NCBI RefSeq assembly: GCF_900142725.1
Contig: NZ_FRBW01000001.1
Coordinates: forward strand, 124,001-188,000
Reading direction: 5' to 3'
Origin: Roseibium suaedae
Lineage (GTDB): Bacteria; Pseudomonadota; Alphaproteobacteria; Rhizobiales; Stappiaceae
Length of the DNA stretch: 64,000 bases
Position 1 is the stretch's first letter. Each line of letters opens with the position of its first letter. Position numbers and translations under genes: made by a program. The notes below the pieces were generated by a model, which saw nothing but the letters and a program-made list of their open reading frames with translations, did not search any database and had not been told where the DNA came from. Positions 36,236 to 43,756 of this stretch are shown here, one piece after another.

Positions 36236-36856
36236 ATGGAACGCATTCTGGTGCTCGTCCGCCACGGTCAGAGTGAATGGAATTTGAAGAACCTGTTCAC
36301 GGGCTGGAAGAACCCCAACCTGACTGAACAGGGCGTGGCCGAAGCCAAGAAGGCGGGTGAACAGCTTCGCGATCTCAAGCTGAAGTTCGACCTTGCTTTC
36401 ACGTCTGATCTGACGCGTGCCCAGAAGACTCTTGAGCTGATCCTTTCCGAGATCGGTCAGGATGGTCTCGAGACGGTGAAGAACCAGGCGCTGAACGAGC
36501 GTGACTATGGTGACATCACCGGCATGAACAAGGACGAGGCGCGCGAGAAGTTCGGCGAAGAGCAGGTCCATATCTGGCGCCGGTCCTTCGACGTTCCGCC
36601 TCCGGGTGGTGAAAGCCTCAAGATGACCGCTGAGCGCGTTCTGCCGTACTACCATAAGGAAATCCTGCCCCAGGTTCTGGGCGGCAAGAGCATCATCGTG
36701 GCAGCCCATGGCAACTCCCTGCGCGCCCTGATCATGGAACTGGAAAACCTGACGCCCGAGCAGATCCTCAAGCGTGAACTGGGCACCGGCGCGCCGGTGG
36801 TCTACCGCCTTGCCGAAGACGGCAGCGTGATCAGCGTTCAGGATCTCGCGGACTGA
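36236..36856 (+). CDS. gpmA: 2,3-bisphosphoglycerate-dependent phosphoglycerate mutase
   Basis: GpmA interconverts 3- and 2-phosphoglycerate in glycolysis and gluconeogenesis. The 206-residue protein has the phosphohistidine motif [10 protein letters not shown], the ERDYGDITG loop and the second catalytic histidine in [10 protein letters not shown]. It is shorter than the 250-residue E. coli form, as usual in alphaproteobacteria. ATG 36236 has AAGGAG nine bases upstream. Confidence 0.96.
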   Translation: MERILVLVRHGQSEWNLKNLFTGWKNPNLTEQGVAEAKKAGEQLRDLKLKFDLAFTSDLTRAQKTLELILSEIGQDGLETVKNQALNERDYGDITGMNKDEAREKFGEEQVHIWRRSFDVPPPGGESLKMTAERVLPYYHKEILPQVLGGKSIIVAAHGNSLRALIMELENLTPEQILKRELGTGAPVVYRLAEDGSVISVQDLAD

Positions 36857-36881
36857 TCGTCCAGTAAAGGTCAAGGAATTG

Positions 36882-36908
36882 AAAAGGCGCCTCTATGGGC
36901 GCCTTTTT
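36882..36908 (+). terminator. Rho-independent terminator after gpmA
   Basis: AAAAGGCGCC (36882-36891) pairs perfectly with GGCGCCTTTT (36898-36907) around a 6-nt loop and ends in a T-run. Being symmetric, it can also serve the convergent DUF2000 gene. Confidence 0.92.
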
Positions 36909-36913
36909 GCGTT

Positions 36914-37327
36914 TCAGCGCAGCAGCTTGAGGCTACCTGTTAGGGAACGGACCCATTTGGACGGTCCGGCAAAGCCCAGACCGTCCAAGGGCTCATGGGC
37001 AAGGTCCTTAGCAGGGAATTGTGCTTCATAATCGCTATAGGCATGAAGAGACCGGGCAAATCGCGGGAAAGGCACAACAGTGCCCTCGCCGCTGGTCACG
37101 GCCTTCAAAAGCAGCTCTGTCAGCGTGGTCTCGTCCGCTTGCAACATGGGGACGGGGTGGTTGGATGAAATGCTGATCGTTCTGCCTTCGCCGTCTGTGA
37201 GCTGTCGGTTGCCGAACTCCGGCATTCTTGCGCCAATGCCAACAGAAATTGCTGCGGCTGTATTAGCCAGTGCGCCAAGGGCCAGATCCGGATTGACGAT
37301 GATGGCGATGCGCAGATCCTGGGTCAT
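36914..37327 (-). CDS. DUF2000 family protein
   Basis: This 137-residue protein begins MTQDLRIAIIVNPDLALGALANT, which matches the DUF2000 family (fold related to peptidyl-tRNA hydrolase 2). The function is unknown. It is divergently placed from an Lrp/AsnC-type regulator with 140 bp between the start codons, the usual arrangement for a regulator and its target. The start ATG 37327 is preferred over an in-frame ATG 63 bp further upstream, which lies in the shared control region. Confidence 0.82.
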   Translation of the reverse strand: MTQDLRIAIIVNPDLALGALANTAAAISVGIGARMPEFGNRQLTDGEGRTISISSNHPVPMLQADETTLTELLLKAVTSGEGTVVPFPRFARSLHAYSDYEAQFPAKDLAHEPLDGLGFAGPSKWVRSLTGSLKLLR

Positions 37328-37419
37328 ATGTAACCTCGCGGGGATGATTGATATCCCGATGAAGCTATTCCAGCGTGAATGGTCATTCATGCCTATTTAC
37401 CCATCTAATCTGCGATTGT

Positions 37420-37434
37420 AGGTAGGATCTACCT
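37420..37434. promoter_or_regulatory. Candidate Lrp-type operator between DUF2000 and lrp-like genes
   Basis: AGGTA-N5-TACCT is a perfect 15-bp dyad located 34 bp before the regulator's ATG in an AT-rich intergenic region. Hyphenated 15-bp dyads are typical of Lrp/AsnC binding sites; the assignment is by position only. Confidence 0.4.
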
Positions 37435-37467
37435 CAATGATTTTCTCAATAGGTGGGAACTTCCAAA

Positions 37468-37938
37468 ATGGAGCTTGATGCTTCCGATCTTCGTATTCTC
37501 AGGTCCCTGCAAGAGGACGGGCGTCTGACCAATCAGGCCTTGGCGGACAAGGTCGGTCTTTCTACATCGCCCTGCTGGCGCCGTGTTCGCCAGCTGGAAG
37601 AGACAGGCATCATTCAGGACTACCGCGCTTGCCTGGACCGCAAACAGATCGGCCTTGGTGTTCTGGCCTTCATACGGGTGAAGATCGATAGCCACAGTGA
37701 AAGCGAGGCGGACGAGTTCTCGCGAAAGATCCTGGAGCTTGAAGAGGTTGTCGCCTGCTATAGCATTGCGGGAGATGCTGATTTTCTGGTGCAGGTGGTG
37801 GCTCGGGATCTCGACAGCTATTCGGATTTTGCCATGTCGGTGATCCGCCGCTTGCCGGGTATCAAGGAGATGCAGACCACTTTTGTGCTCAAGGAATTGA
37901 AGCCGTTTCAGGGCTTCCCGGTTGGCCTTGGCGGTTAG
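37468..37938 (+). CDS. Lrp/AsnC-family transcriptional regulator
   Basis: The 156-residue protein has an N-terminal winged helix-turn-helix (about 1-60, LDASDLRILRSLQEDGRLTNQALADKV pattern, TSPCWRRVRQLEETGII) and a C-terminal RAM ligand-binding domain (about 68-145, with the GDADFLVQVVARDLDSY loop). It probably senses an amino acid and controls the divergent DUF2000 gene. I use ATG 37468; a GTG five codons upstream is possible. Confidence 0.93.
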   Translation: MELDASDLRILRSLQEDGRLTNQALADKVGLSTSPCWRRVRQLEETGIIQDYRACLDRKQIGLGVLAFIRVKIDSHSESEADEFSRKILELEEVVACYSIAGDADFLVQVVARDLDSYSDFAMSVIRRLPGIKEMQTTFVLKELKPFQGFPVGLGG

Positions 37939-37946
37939 CCCATGAA

Positions 37947-37978
37947 AAAGCCGCGCCCGGGGCACCGGACGCGGCTTT
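37947..37978. terminator. Bidirectional terminator between lrp-like and PfkB-kinase genes
   Basis: AAAGCCGCG (37947-37955) pairs with CGCGGCTTT (37970-37978), with an inner CCG/CGG. A and T flanks serve both convergent genes. Confidence 0.8.
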
Positions 37979-37998
37979 GAAGGTCAAGTACGGCCGGT

Positions 37999-39000
37999 TC
38001 AGATCTCGAAGCCGTGCTGGGAAGCCAGATGCTTCAGCGGCTTTTCCGGGCGGGCGCCCACGTGGCCGATGACGTTGCTGGCGCACAGGCAGCCGAGTTC
38101 AAGTGAGGTCTTCAGATCGTAGTCCCGGGCAAAGCCGAAGAGGAAGCCTGCGGCAAAGAGGTCGCCGGCGCCGGTCAGGTCGACGACAGCATCCACCTGC
38201 TGGGCATCGGCCTTGAAGATGCCTTCTGCTGAAATCGCCATCGCGCCTTTTTCACCAAGGGTCAGCGCGGTGAGGGCGCCGTTGTCCTTTGCGGCGGCAA
38301 CGGCAGTGTCGATGTCGGCCGTCTGGTAAAGCGCCTTCAGTTCGTGTTCGTTGGCAAAGACGATATCGACGACGCCGTCCGAGATGAGCTTCAGGAACTC
38401 GCTGCGATACCGGTCGACGCAGAAAGAGTCCGATAGGGAAATCGCAACCTTGCGGCCTGCCGCGTGGGCGATGGACGCCGCTTCAAGAAAGGCCTTCTTG
38501 GCTTCTTCCGGATCCCAGAGATAGCCTTCCATGTAGGTCACGGCAGAGGCCTTGACCACGTCCGCATCCACGTCGACGGGCCCCAGGTGCACGCAGGCCC
38601 CCAGATAGGTGTTCATGGTGCGCTCGCCGTCCGGAGTGATCAGGATCATCGAGCGGGCGGTCGGGTCCTTGTCGATCAGGCGGGAGGTTTCGAAGTGAAC
38701 GCCTGTCTTGCGCATGTCGTGGGCGAAGCTGTCGCCCAGTTCATCCACGGCGACCTTGCCGAAATAGGCTGGGGCACCGCCAAGAGAGGCGATGCCCGCA
38801 GCCGTGTTGCCTGCGCTGCCGCCAGAGATCCGCACTGTCTGCCCCATCCGGTCGTAAAGCCGGATGGCTTCATCCGTGTCGATCAGGCGCATGGCGCCCT
38901 TCACCAGATTTTCCCGGGCAAGGAAGTCCTCTTCCACATGGGCAAACACGTCACAGATGGCGTTGCCGATGCAAAGGGCGTCGAAGCGGATGTCGGTCAT
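37999..39000 (-). CDS. PfkB-family carbohydrate/adenosine kinase
   Basis: This 333-residue ribokinase-family sugar kinase has the N-terminal GNAICDVFAHV and SGGSAGNTAAGIASLGG signature and the catalytic DLTGAGDLFAAGFL motif near residue 275. The alphaproteobacterial relatives are usually annotated as adenosine kinases (adenosine to AMP). The substrate cannot be proved from sequence. It stands upstream of a bidirectional terminator and downstream of pheA on the same strand. Confidence 0.88.
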   Translation of the reverse strand: MTDIRFDALCIGNAICDVFAHVEEDFLARENLVKGAMRLIDTDEAIRLYDRMGQTVRISGGSAGNTAAGIASLGGAPAYFGKVAVDELGDSFAHDMRKTGVHFETSRLIDKDPTARSMILITPDGERTMNTYLGACVHLGPVDVDADVVKASAVTYMEGYLWDPEEAKKAFLEAASIAHAAGRKVAISLSDSFCVDRYRSEFLKLISDGVVDIVFANEHELKALYQTADIDTAVAAAKDNGALTALTLGEKGAMAISAEGIFKADAQQVDAVVDLTGAGDLFAAGFLFGFARDYDLKTSLELGCLCASNVIGHVGARPEKPLKHLASQHGFEI

Positions 39001-39037
39001 GTGTCTCTCTTGGCTGCGTTACGCAAGTGTCAGGCGG

Positions 39038-39928
39038 TCAAAGGGCCGGGGTCGGACGGAGGGCGCGGTTGGCCTCCGGTTCCCGGATCTTTTCCCGGAA
39101 GGGATTGGCGCAATAGACGCCGAGCATCTTGAACTCGGCGCAATAGAACTTCAGTTCCTCCAGCGCCAGGGCGACGGACTTGTCGTCCGGGTGGCCTTCG
39201 ATGTCCGCGTAGAACATGGAGGCGAAGAACTGGCCTTCCAGCTGGTAGGATTCCAGCTTGGTCATGTTCACGCCGTTGGTGGCGAAGCCGCCAAGCGCCT
39301 TGTAGAGCGCAGCCGGCACGTTGCGGACGCGGAAGACAAAGGTCGAGATGATCGGCTGGCCCGCGTTGGCGGCCGGAAGATCTTCCGGCGACAGGATCAG
39401 GAAGCGGGTGGTGTTGTGCTCCGCGTCTTCCACGTTCCGGCGCAGGATGTCGAGGCCGTAGATGTCTGCGGCCATCTCCGGAGCAAGGGCAGCAGCGCTG
39501 AGATCGCCCTTTTCAGCGATCTGGCGGGCAGAACCGGCGGTATCAGCGCCGACGAGCGGAGCCAGACCCAGTTCGCGGATGATCTTGCGGCATTGGCCGA
39601 GGGCCATGATGTGGCTCTGCACACTCTTCAGGCCTTCAAGCGTCGCGCCCTTCGGAGCCATCAGCTGAAAGCGGATCGGCAGGAAATATTCGCCGATGAT
39701 GTGCAGGCTGGACTTCGGGAGCAGGTGATGGATGTCCGCTACGCGGCCTGCGACAGAGTTTTCCACCGGGATCATGCCCAGATCGGCTTCACCGGACTCA
39801 AGGGCCTGGAAGCAGTCTTCAAAGGTCGGGCAGGGGATGGCCTGGTAGTCGGGATAGACATTGCGGCAGGCCATATGGGAATTGGCCCCGGTTTCACCCT
39901 GGAATACGATTTTCTTGCGGTCGGTCAT
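39038..39928 (-). CDS. pheA: Prephenate dehydratase
   Basis: The monofunctional prephenate dehydratase converts prephenate to phenylpyruvate in phenylalanine synthesis. The 296-residue protein has the catalytic dehydratase domain (about 1-185, IVFQGETGANSHMACRN and NTTRFLILS with the key T-R-F) and a C-terminal regulatory ACT domain (about 195-275, LYKALGGFATNGVNMTKLES). No chorismate mutase domain is present. It lies 42 bp downstream of kdsB, in the conserved kdsB-pheA order. Confidence 0.95.
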   Translation of the reverse strand: MTDRKKIVFQGETGANSHMACRNVYPDYQAIPCPTFEDCFQALESGEADLGMIPVENSVAGRVADIHHLLPKSSLHIIGEYFLPIRFQLMAPKGATLEGLKSVQSHIMALGQCRKIIRELGLAPLVGADTAGSARQIAEKGDLSAAALAPEMAADIYGLDILRRNVEDAEHNTTRFLILSPEDLPAANAGQPIISTFVFRVRNVPAALYKALGGFATNGVNMTKLESYQLEGQFFASMFYADIEGHPDDKSVALALEELKFYCAEFKMLGVYCANPFREKIREPEANRALRPTPAL

Positions 39929-39970
39929 ATCGAACTCGGATCTGGCAGGCGTGCTTGTGGCCTGCTGATT

Positions 39971-40708
39971 TCAGGACTGTCCGGCGATGGCAGCGCGTGC
40001 GCGCTCCAGATCTTCCGGAGTGTTGACGTCCATCGGTGCGCTGTCGATGGCACTGATATCGATCCGCATGCCGGCTTCAAGCGCACGGAGCTGCTCCAGC
40101 TTTTCGCGGATCTCAAGCGGCGACGGCTTAAGGGATACGAACCGGTCCAGGGCGCTGCGGCGGTAAGCATAGACGCCGATGTGCTGGAAGAGCGGTCCGT
40201 CCCCGGTGGGGGCCGTCGCCCTGGTAAAGTAGAGGGCGCGGAACGCGCCATTGCCGTTGGGTGTTGCAACGGCCTTCACGAAACTCGGATCATCGCGGAA
40301 CCGGGGATCCCGGATCTCGGTCATAATGGTGCCAATTTCAACGGCAGGATCAGCAAGAGGTGCGAAGGCCGCGCGAATCGCTTCCGGTTCGATCAAGGGC
40401 ACGTCGCCCTGGAGATTGAGCACAATCTGATGGTTTCTGTTGGGATCCACCAGATTTGTCGCCTCATGAATGCGGTCTGAGCCGGATTGATGGTCCGTCC
40501 TTGTCATCACCGCTTCGCCGCCGTGGTTTTCAACCGCACGGGCGATGTCTTTGTGATCGCAAGCCACCACGACGCGGCCGAGCCTGGCGTTCTGAGCCTG
40601 CTCTAAGACGCGGACAATCATTGGTTTTCCGCCAATATCCGCGAGCGGCTTGCCAGGAAGGCGAGATGCTTCGAGCCGGGCTGGAATGACGACAAGGGCG
40701 TTCTGCAA
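39971..40708 (-). CDS. kdsB: 3-deoxy-manno-octulosonate cytidylyltransferase
   Basis: KdsB activates Kdo to CMP-Kdo for lipopolysaccharide inner core synthesis. The 245-residue protein has VVIPARLEASRLPGKPLADI at residues 5-24, the VLNLQGDVPLIEP motif and the late HIGVYAYRR segment. The start is TTG at 40708, supported by a GGAG eight bases upstream. A divergent promoter region of about 200 bp separates it from the cytochrome c gene. Confidence 0.95.
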   Translation of the reverse strand: MQNALVVIPARLEASRLPGKPLADIGGKPMIVRVLEQAQNARLGRVVVACDHKDIARAVENHGGEAVMTRTDHQSGSDRIHEATNLVDPNRNHQIVLNLQGDVPLIEPEAIRAAFAPLADPAVEIGTIMTEIRDPRFRDDPSFVKAVATPNGNGAFRALYFTRATAPTGDGPLFQHIGVYAYRRSALDRFVSLKPSPLEIREKLEQLRALEAGMRIDISAIDSAPMDVNTPEDLERARAAIAGQS

Positions 40709-40849
40709 GGAAAATCTCCGGTACCTCAGGACGGCTAAAACACAGGTTTTTCACCTCTGTGTCCAAATGTCTTAGCCGCAGCTCTTTTATACCTATGGAC
40801 AGCGACGTCAAAAAATTTGTAGGTTCCGGCCAAAATCTGGAAGCTTAAT

Positions 40850-40875
40850 GGGTCCGTGGCACGCGTTGCGGACCC
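40850..40875 (+). other. Stem-loop in the cytochrome c gene leader
   Basis: GGGTCCG (40850-40856) pairs with CGGACCC (40869-40875) around a 12-nt loop, 29 nt before the start codon. Role unknown. Confidence 0.35.
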
Positions 40876-40904
40876 GGACGCGTATTAGCTTGGAGCCGGA
40901 GAGA

Positions 40905-41591
40905 ATGGATTCCTTCACGCTGAACAAGATCGCTGGTGCGATCCTGATGGTTCTCCTCCTGACGATGGGGGTGGGAATTGTATCGGACATTATTTTCGAC
41001 ACGAACCCTCCTGGTCAGCCCGGCTATGAAATCGTAGTCGCAGACGCCGGTGGCGAAGGTGGGGCAGGAGAGGCCCCTGCCGAAGCAACCGTCGAGCCGA
41101 TTGCAGTTCGTCTGGCATCTGCAGATGCTGCTGCCGGTGAAAAGGTTGCCAAGAAGTGCTCTTCTTGCCATGTTTTCACAAAGGGTGGCGAGAACAGAGT
41201 CGGTCCGGATCTCTGGGGCCTGATCGGCCGCAAGCCCGGTTCTCATGAAGGCTTCTCCTATTCCAGCGCTATGACCGAGTTTGGCGCCGCCAATCCAGAA
41301 TGGACCTACGACGAGCTGGATCACTTCCTGACCTCCCCGAAGGAGTATGTGAAGGGCACGATCATGGGCTTTGCCGGTCTGCGTAAGCCGGAAGAGCGCG
41401 CTGACATCATCGCCTATCTCCGCACTCTGTCCGACAATCCGGCTCCGCTTCCGGCTGCTGAGGCGCCTGCTGAAGCTGCTCCGGCTGAAGCTGCACCCGC
41501 TGAAGCCGCACCGGCAGAGGCTGCTCCGGCTGAAGCTGCGCCTGCAGAGGCTGCACCTGCCGAAACGACCCCGGCACCTTCGGCCAACTGA
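40905..41591 (+). CDS. Membrane-anchored class I c-type cytochrome (CycM/c552-like) with C-terminal AEAAP repeats
   Basis: The 228-residue protein has an uncleaved N-terminal membrane anchor (about 6-28), a short linker and a single heme domain (about 75-180). The heme motif is CSSCH, with an axial methionine candidate in GTIMGFAG. Class I cytochromes of this type shuttle electrons between the bc1 complex and a terminal oxidase in the periplasm. The last 45 residues are almost only A, E and P in 5-residue repeats. ATG 40905 with GGAGAG upstream is the start. Confidence 0.92.
   Translation: MDSFTLNKIAGAILMVLLLTMGVGIVSDIIFDTNPPGQPGYEIVVADAGGEGGAGEAPAEATVEPIAVRLASADAAAGEKVAKKCSSCHVFTKGGENRVGPDLWGLIGRKPGSHEGFSYSSAMTEFGAANPEWTYDELDHFLTSPKEYVKGTIMGFAGLRKPEERADIIAYLRTLSDNPAPLPAAEAPAEAAPAEAAPAEAAPAEAAPAEAAPAEAAPAETTPAPSAN
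41457..41573 (+). repeat. In-frame AEAAP pentapeptide repeat in the cytochrome c gene
   Basis: The tract codes AEAP, six AEAAP units and a degenerate AETTP. Codon use varies between units (gaa/gag, gct/gca/gcg), so it is an old or selected protein repeat, not a fresh DNA slippage tract. Confidence 0.9.
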
Positions 41592-41619
41592 TCAGCTGAT
41601 CGGTCACAAAACGACAAAC

Positions 41620-41656
41620 AAGGGCCGTGCCTTCGGGTGCGGCCCTTTTCTTTTTG
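41620..41656 (+). terminator. Rho-independent terminator after cytochrome c gene
   Basis: AAGGGCCGTGCC (41620-41631) and GGTGCGGCCCTT (41636-41647) form a 12-bp stem with two wobble pairs and a TTCG tetraloop. TTCTTTTTG follows. Confidence 0.9.
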
Positions 41657-41730
41657 ATCCAGGGGCGGTGTGCTGAAAATTGCCGATGTTTCACCCTTCC
41701 TTTGACGTCTTTGCGTGGTCAAGGAAGGCA

Positions 41731-41749
41731 AACCGTTGGGTGAACGGTT
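41731..41749. promoter_or_regulatory. Perfect inverted repeat upstream of the yej operon
   Basis: AACCGTT (41731-41737) and AACGGTT (41743-41749) flank 5 bp, 127 bp before the first binding-protein gene. A smaller GGGAC/GTCCC dyad follows at 41785-41800. One may be an operator. No -35/-10 pair was convincing. Confidence 0.3.
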
Positions 41750-41875
41750 AAATTTCTGTCATCTGGGCTTTGAGCAGGTGACGGGGGACCTCTGTGTCCC
41801 ATACTATTCCGCAATTGATTTGCGCTTGGTGCAGGATGTGCCGGTTCAAGTCCTGGATCCGATTTGGAGGTAACT

Positions 41876-43756
41876 ATGGCTTTAGGCTGGATGCGGAAAC
41901 CGATCGCGGCGACCCTCGTATTTGGATTGCTTGCCGGATCCGGAATCTGTCTTGAAAGCAAAGCCAGCCTCGCAGACGAGCCGCAATGGCGGCACGCGAC
42001 GGCCTTGACCGGTGAGCCGCGCTATGGCCCGGAAGTGACCCATTTCGATTATGTGAACCCGGATGCTCCGAAGGGTGGTCTGGTGCGCCTGTCCACGATG
42101 GGCGGCTTCGACACGTTCAATCCCATTCTGCCCAAGGGCGATCCGGCACCTGGCGTCGGCCTGATCTATGAACAGCTGATGGAACCGGCGCTGGATGAAT
42201 ATGACATCAGCGGAAGCTACGGTGCTCTGGCCGAGGCAATGCGCTACCCGGATGATTTCTCCTGGGTCGAGTACCGCATGAACCCCAAGGCCAAATGGCA
42301 TGATGGCCAGCCGGTGACCACGGAGGACGTGGTCTGGTCCTTTGAAAAGGCCGTCGAACTCAGCCCGCAGTACAAGTTCTACTATCACAACGTGACCTCG
42401 GCCAAGGCGCTGCCGGACGGCGTTGTGCGTTTCGAGTTCGATGCTCCGGGCAATCGGGAGCTGCCGCATATCATGAGCCAGATCCAGGTGCTGCCGAAGC
42501 ACTGGTGGGAAGGCACGGATGCGAAAGGCAAGAAGCGCGACATCGGTCAGTCGACCCTTGAGCCGCCGCTTGGCTCCGGCCCCTACAAGATCAAGAGCTT
42601 TGATCCGAGCCGCCGTGTATCCTATGAGCGGGTGAAGGACTATTGGGGAGCGGATCTGCCGATCCGGGTCGGCACCAACAATTTCGACGAGATCCGCTTT
42701 GATTCCTTCCGCGACAGCGTGGTCCTGCTGGAGGCCTTCAAGGGGGACCAGTTCGACTTCCGGGCAGAAAACTCGGCCAAGAACTGGGCCACGGGATATG
42801 ACGTGCCAGCCGTGAAGGAGGGTCGTATCATCCTGGAAAAATTCCCGGATCACGGCTCTGGCCTCATGCAGGCTTTCGTGCCGAACCTGCGGCGCGAGAA
42901 ATTCCAGGACCCGCGTGTTCGCCTGGCTCTGAACTATGCCTTCGACTTTGAAAGCGCGAACCGGACGATCTTCTTCGACCAGTACAAGCGCATCAACTCG
43001 TACTTTTCCGGCACCGAACTCGCATCTTCCGGTCTGCCTCAGGGCAAGGAGCTGGAGATCCTGGAAAGCGTGCGTGATCAGGTGCCGCCAGAGGTCTTTA
43101 CCACCGAGTACACCAACCCGGTGGGCGGGGATCCCCAAAAGCAGCGGACCAATCTGCGCGAGGCGCTGAAGCTTCTGACCTCTGCCGGCTACAAGCTGCA
43201 GAATGGCAAGCTGGTGAGCGAGAAGACGGGCGAACCGTTCAAGATCGAATATATCGCTGCCGATCCGAGCTCGGAACGCTATGTGCTGCCCTTCGCGAAC
43301 AATCTGAAGCTGATCGGCATCGACATGAGCTTCCGGGTTCTGGACACACCGCAGTATATCAACCGGGTCCGCTCGCGCGATTACGATATGATCACCATGG
43401 CGTGGCCGGAGTCCCTGTCGCCGGGCAACGAGCAGAGAAACTACTGGGGTTCTGAATCTGCCGAAAAGGAACAGTCGCAGAACTACGCCGGCATCAAGGA
43501 TCCGGGCGTCGATGCCCTGATCCAGAAAGTCGTCTATGCTTCAGACCGCGAGACGCTGGTGGCGGCAACTCGGGCTCTGGACCGGGTGCTTCTGGCCCAT
43601 AACTTCGTCATTCCGCAATGGTATCTGGACGTGGACCGGACTGCCCGGTGGGACCGGTTCGGTCATCCGGAAAAGATCCCCGAGTTCACCTACGGGTTCC
43701 CGACCATCTGGTGGTACGATCAGGCCAAGGCGGCCAAGACGGGAGTCGCAAAATGA
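41876..43756 (+). CDS. Peptide/oligopeptide ABC transporter substrate-binding protein (YejA-like), Sec-type signal
   Basis: This is a 626-residue family 5 extracellular solute-binding protein. A basic-hydrophobic Sec-like signal (about 1-35, with the cleavage region near ASLADEP) precedes the mature part. The signature WHDGQPVTTEDVVWSFE is near residues 140-156. It resembles YejA, the binding protein of the YejABEF peptide importer. ATG 41876 follows a GGAGG site; four upstream codons are in frame but not needed. It is followed by a second family 5 binding protein whose start overlaps its stop. Confidence 0.93.
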   Translation: MALGWMRKPIAATLVFGLLAGSGICLESKASLADEPQWRHATALTGEPRYGPEVTHFDYVNPDAPKGGLVRLSTMGGFDTFNPILPKGDPAPGVGLIYEQLMEPALDEYDISGSYGALAEAMRYPDDFSWVEYRMNPKAKWHDGQPVTTEDVVWSFEKAVELSPQYKFYYHNVTSAKALPDGVVRFEFDAPGNRELPHIMSQIQVLPKHWWEGTDAKGKKRDIGQSTLEPPLGSGPYKIKSFDPSRRVSYERVKDYWGADLPIRVGTNNFDEIRFDSFRDSVVLLEAFKGDQFDFRAENSAKNWATGYDVPAVKEGRIILEKFPDHGSGLMQAFVPNLRREKFQDPRVRLALNYAFDFESANRTIFFDQYKRINSYFSGTELASSGLPQGKELEILESVRDQVPPEVFTTEYTNPVGGDPQKQRTNLREALKLLTSAGYKLQNGKLVSEKTGEPFKIEYIAADPSSERYVLPFANNLKLIGIDMSFRVLDTPQYINRVRSRDYDMITMAWPESLSPGNEQRNYWGSESAEKEQSQNYAGIKDPGVDALIQKVVYASDRETLVAATRALDRVLLAHNFVIPQWYLDVDRTARWDRFGHPEKIPEFTYGFPTIWWYDQAKAAKTGVAK

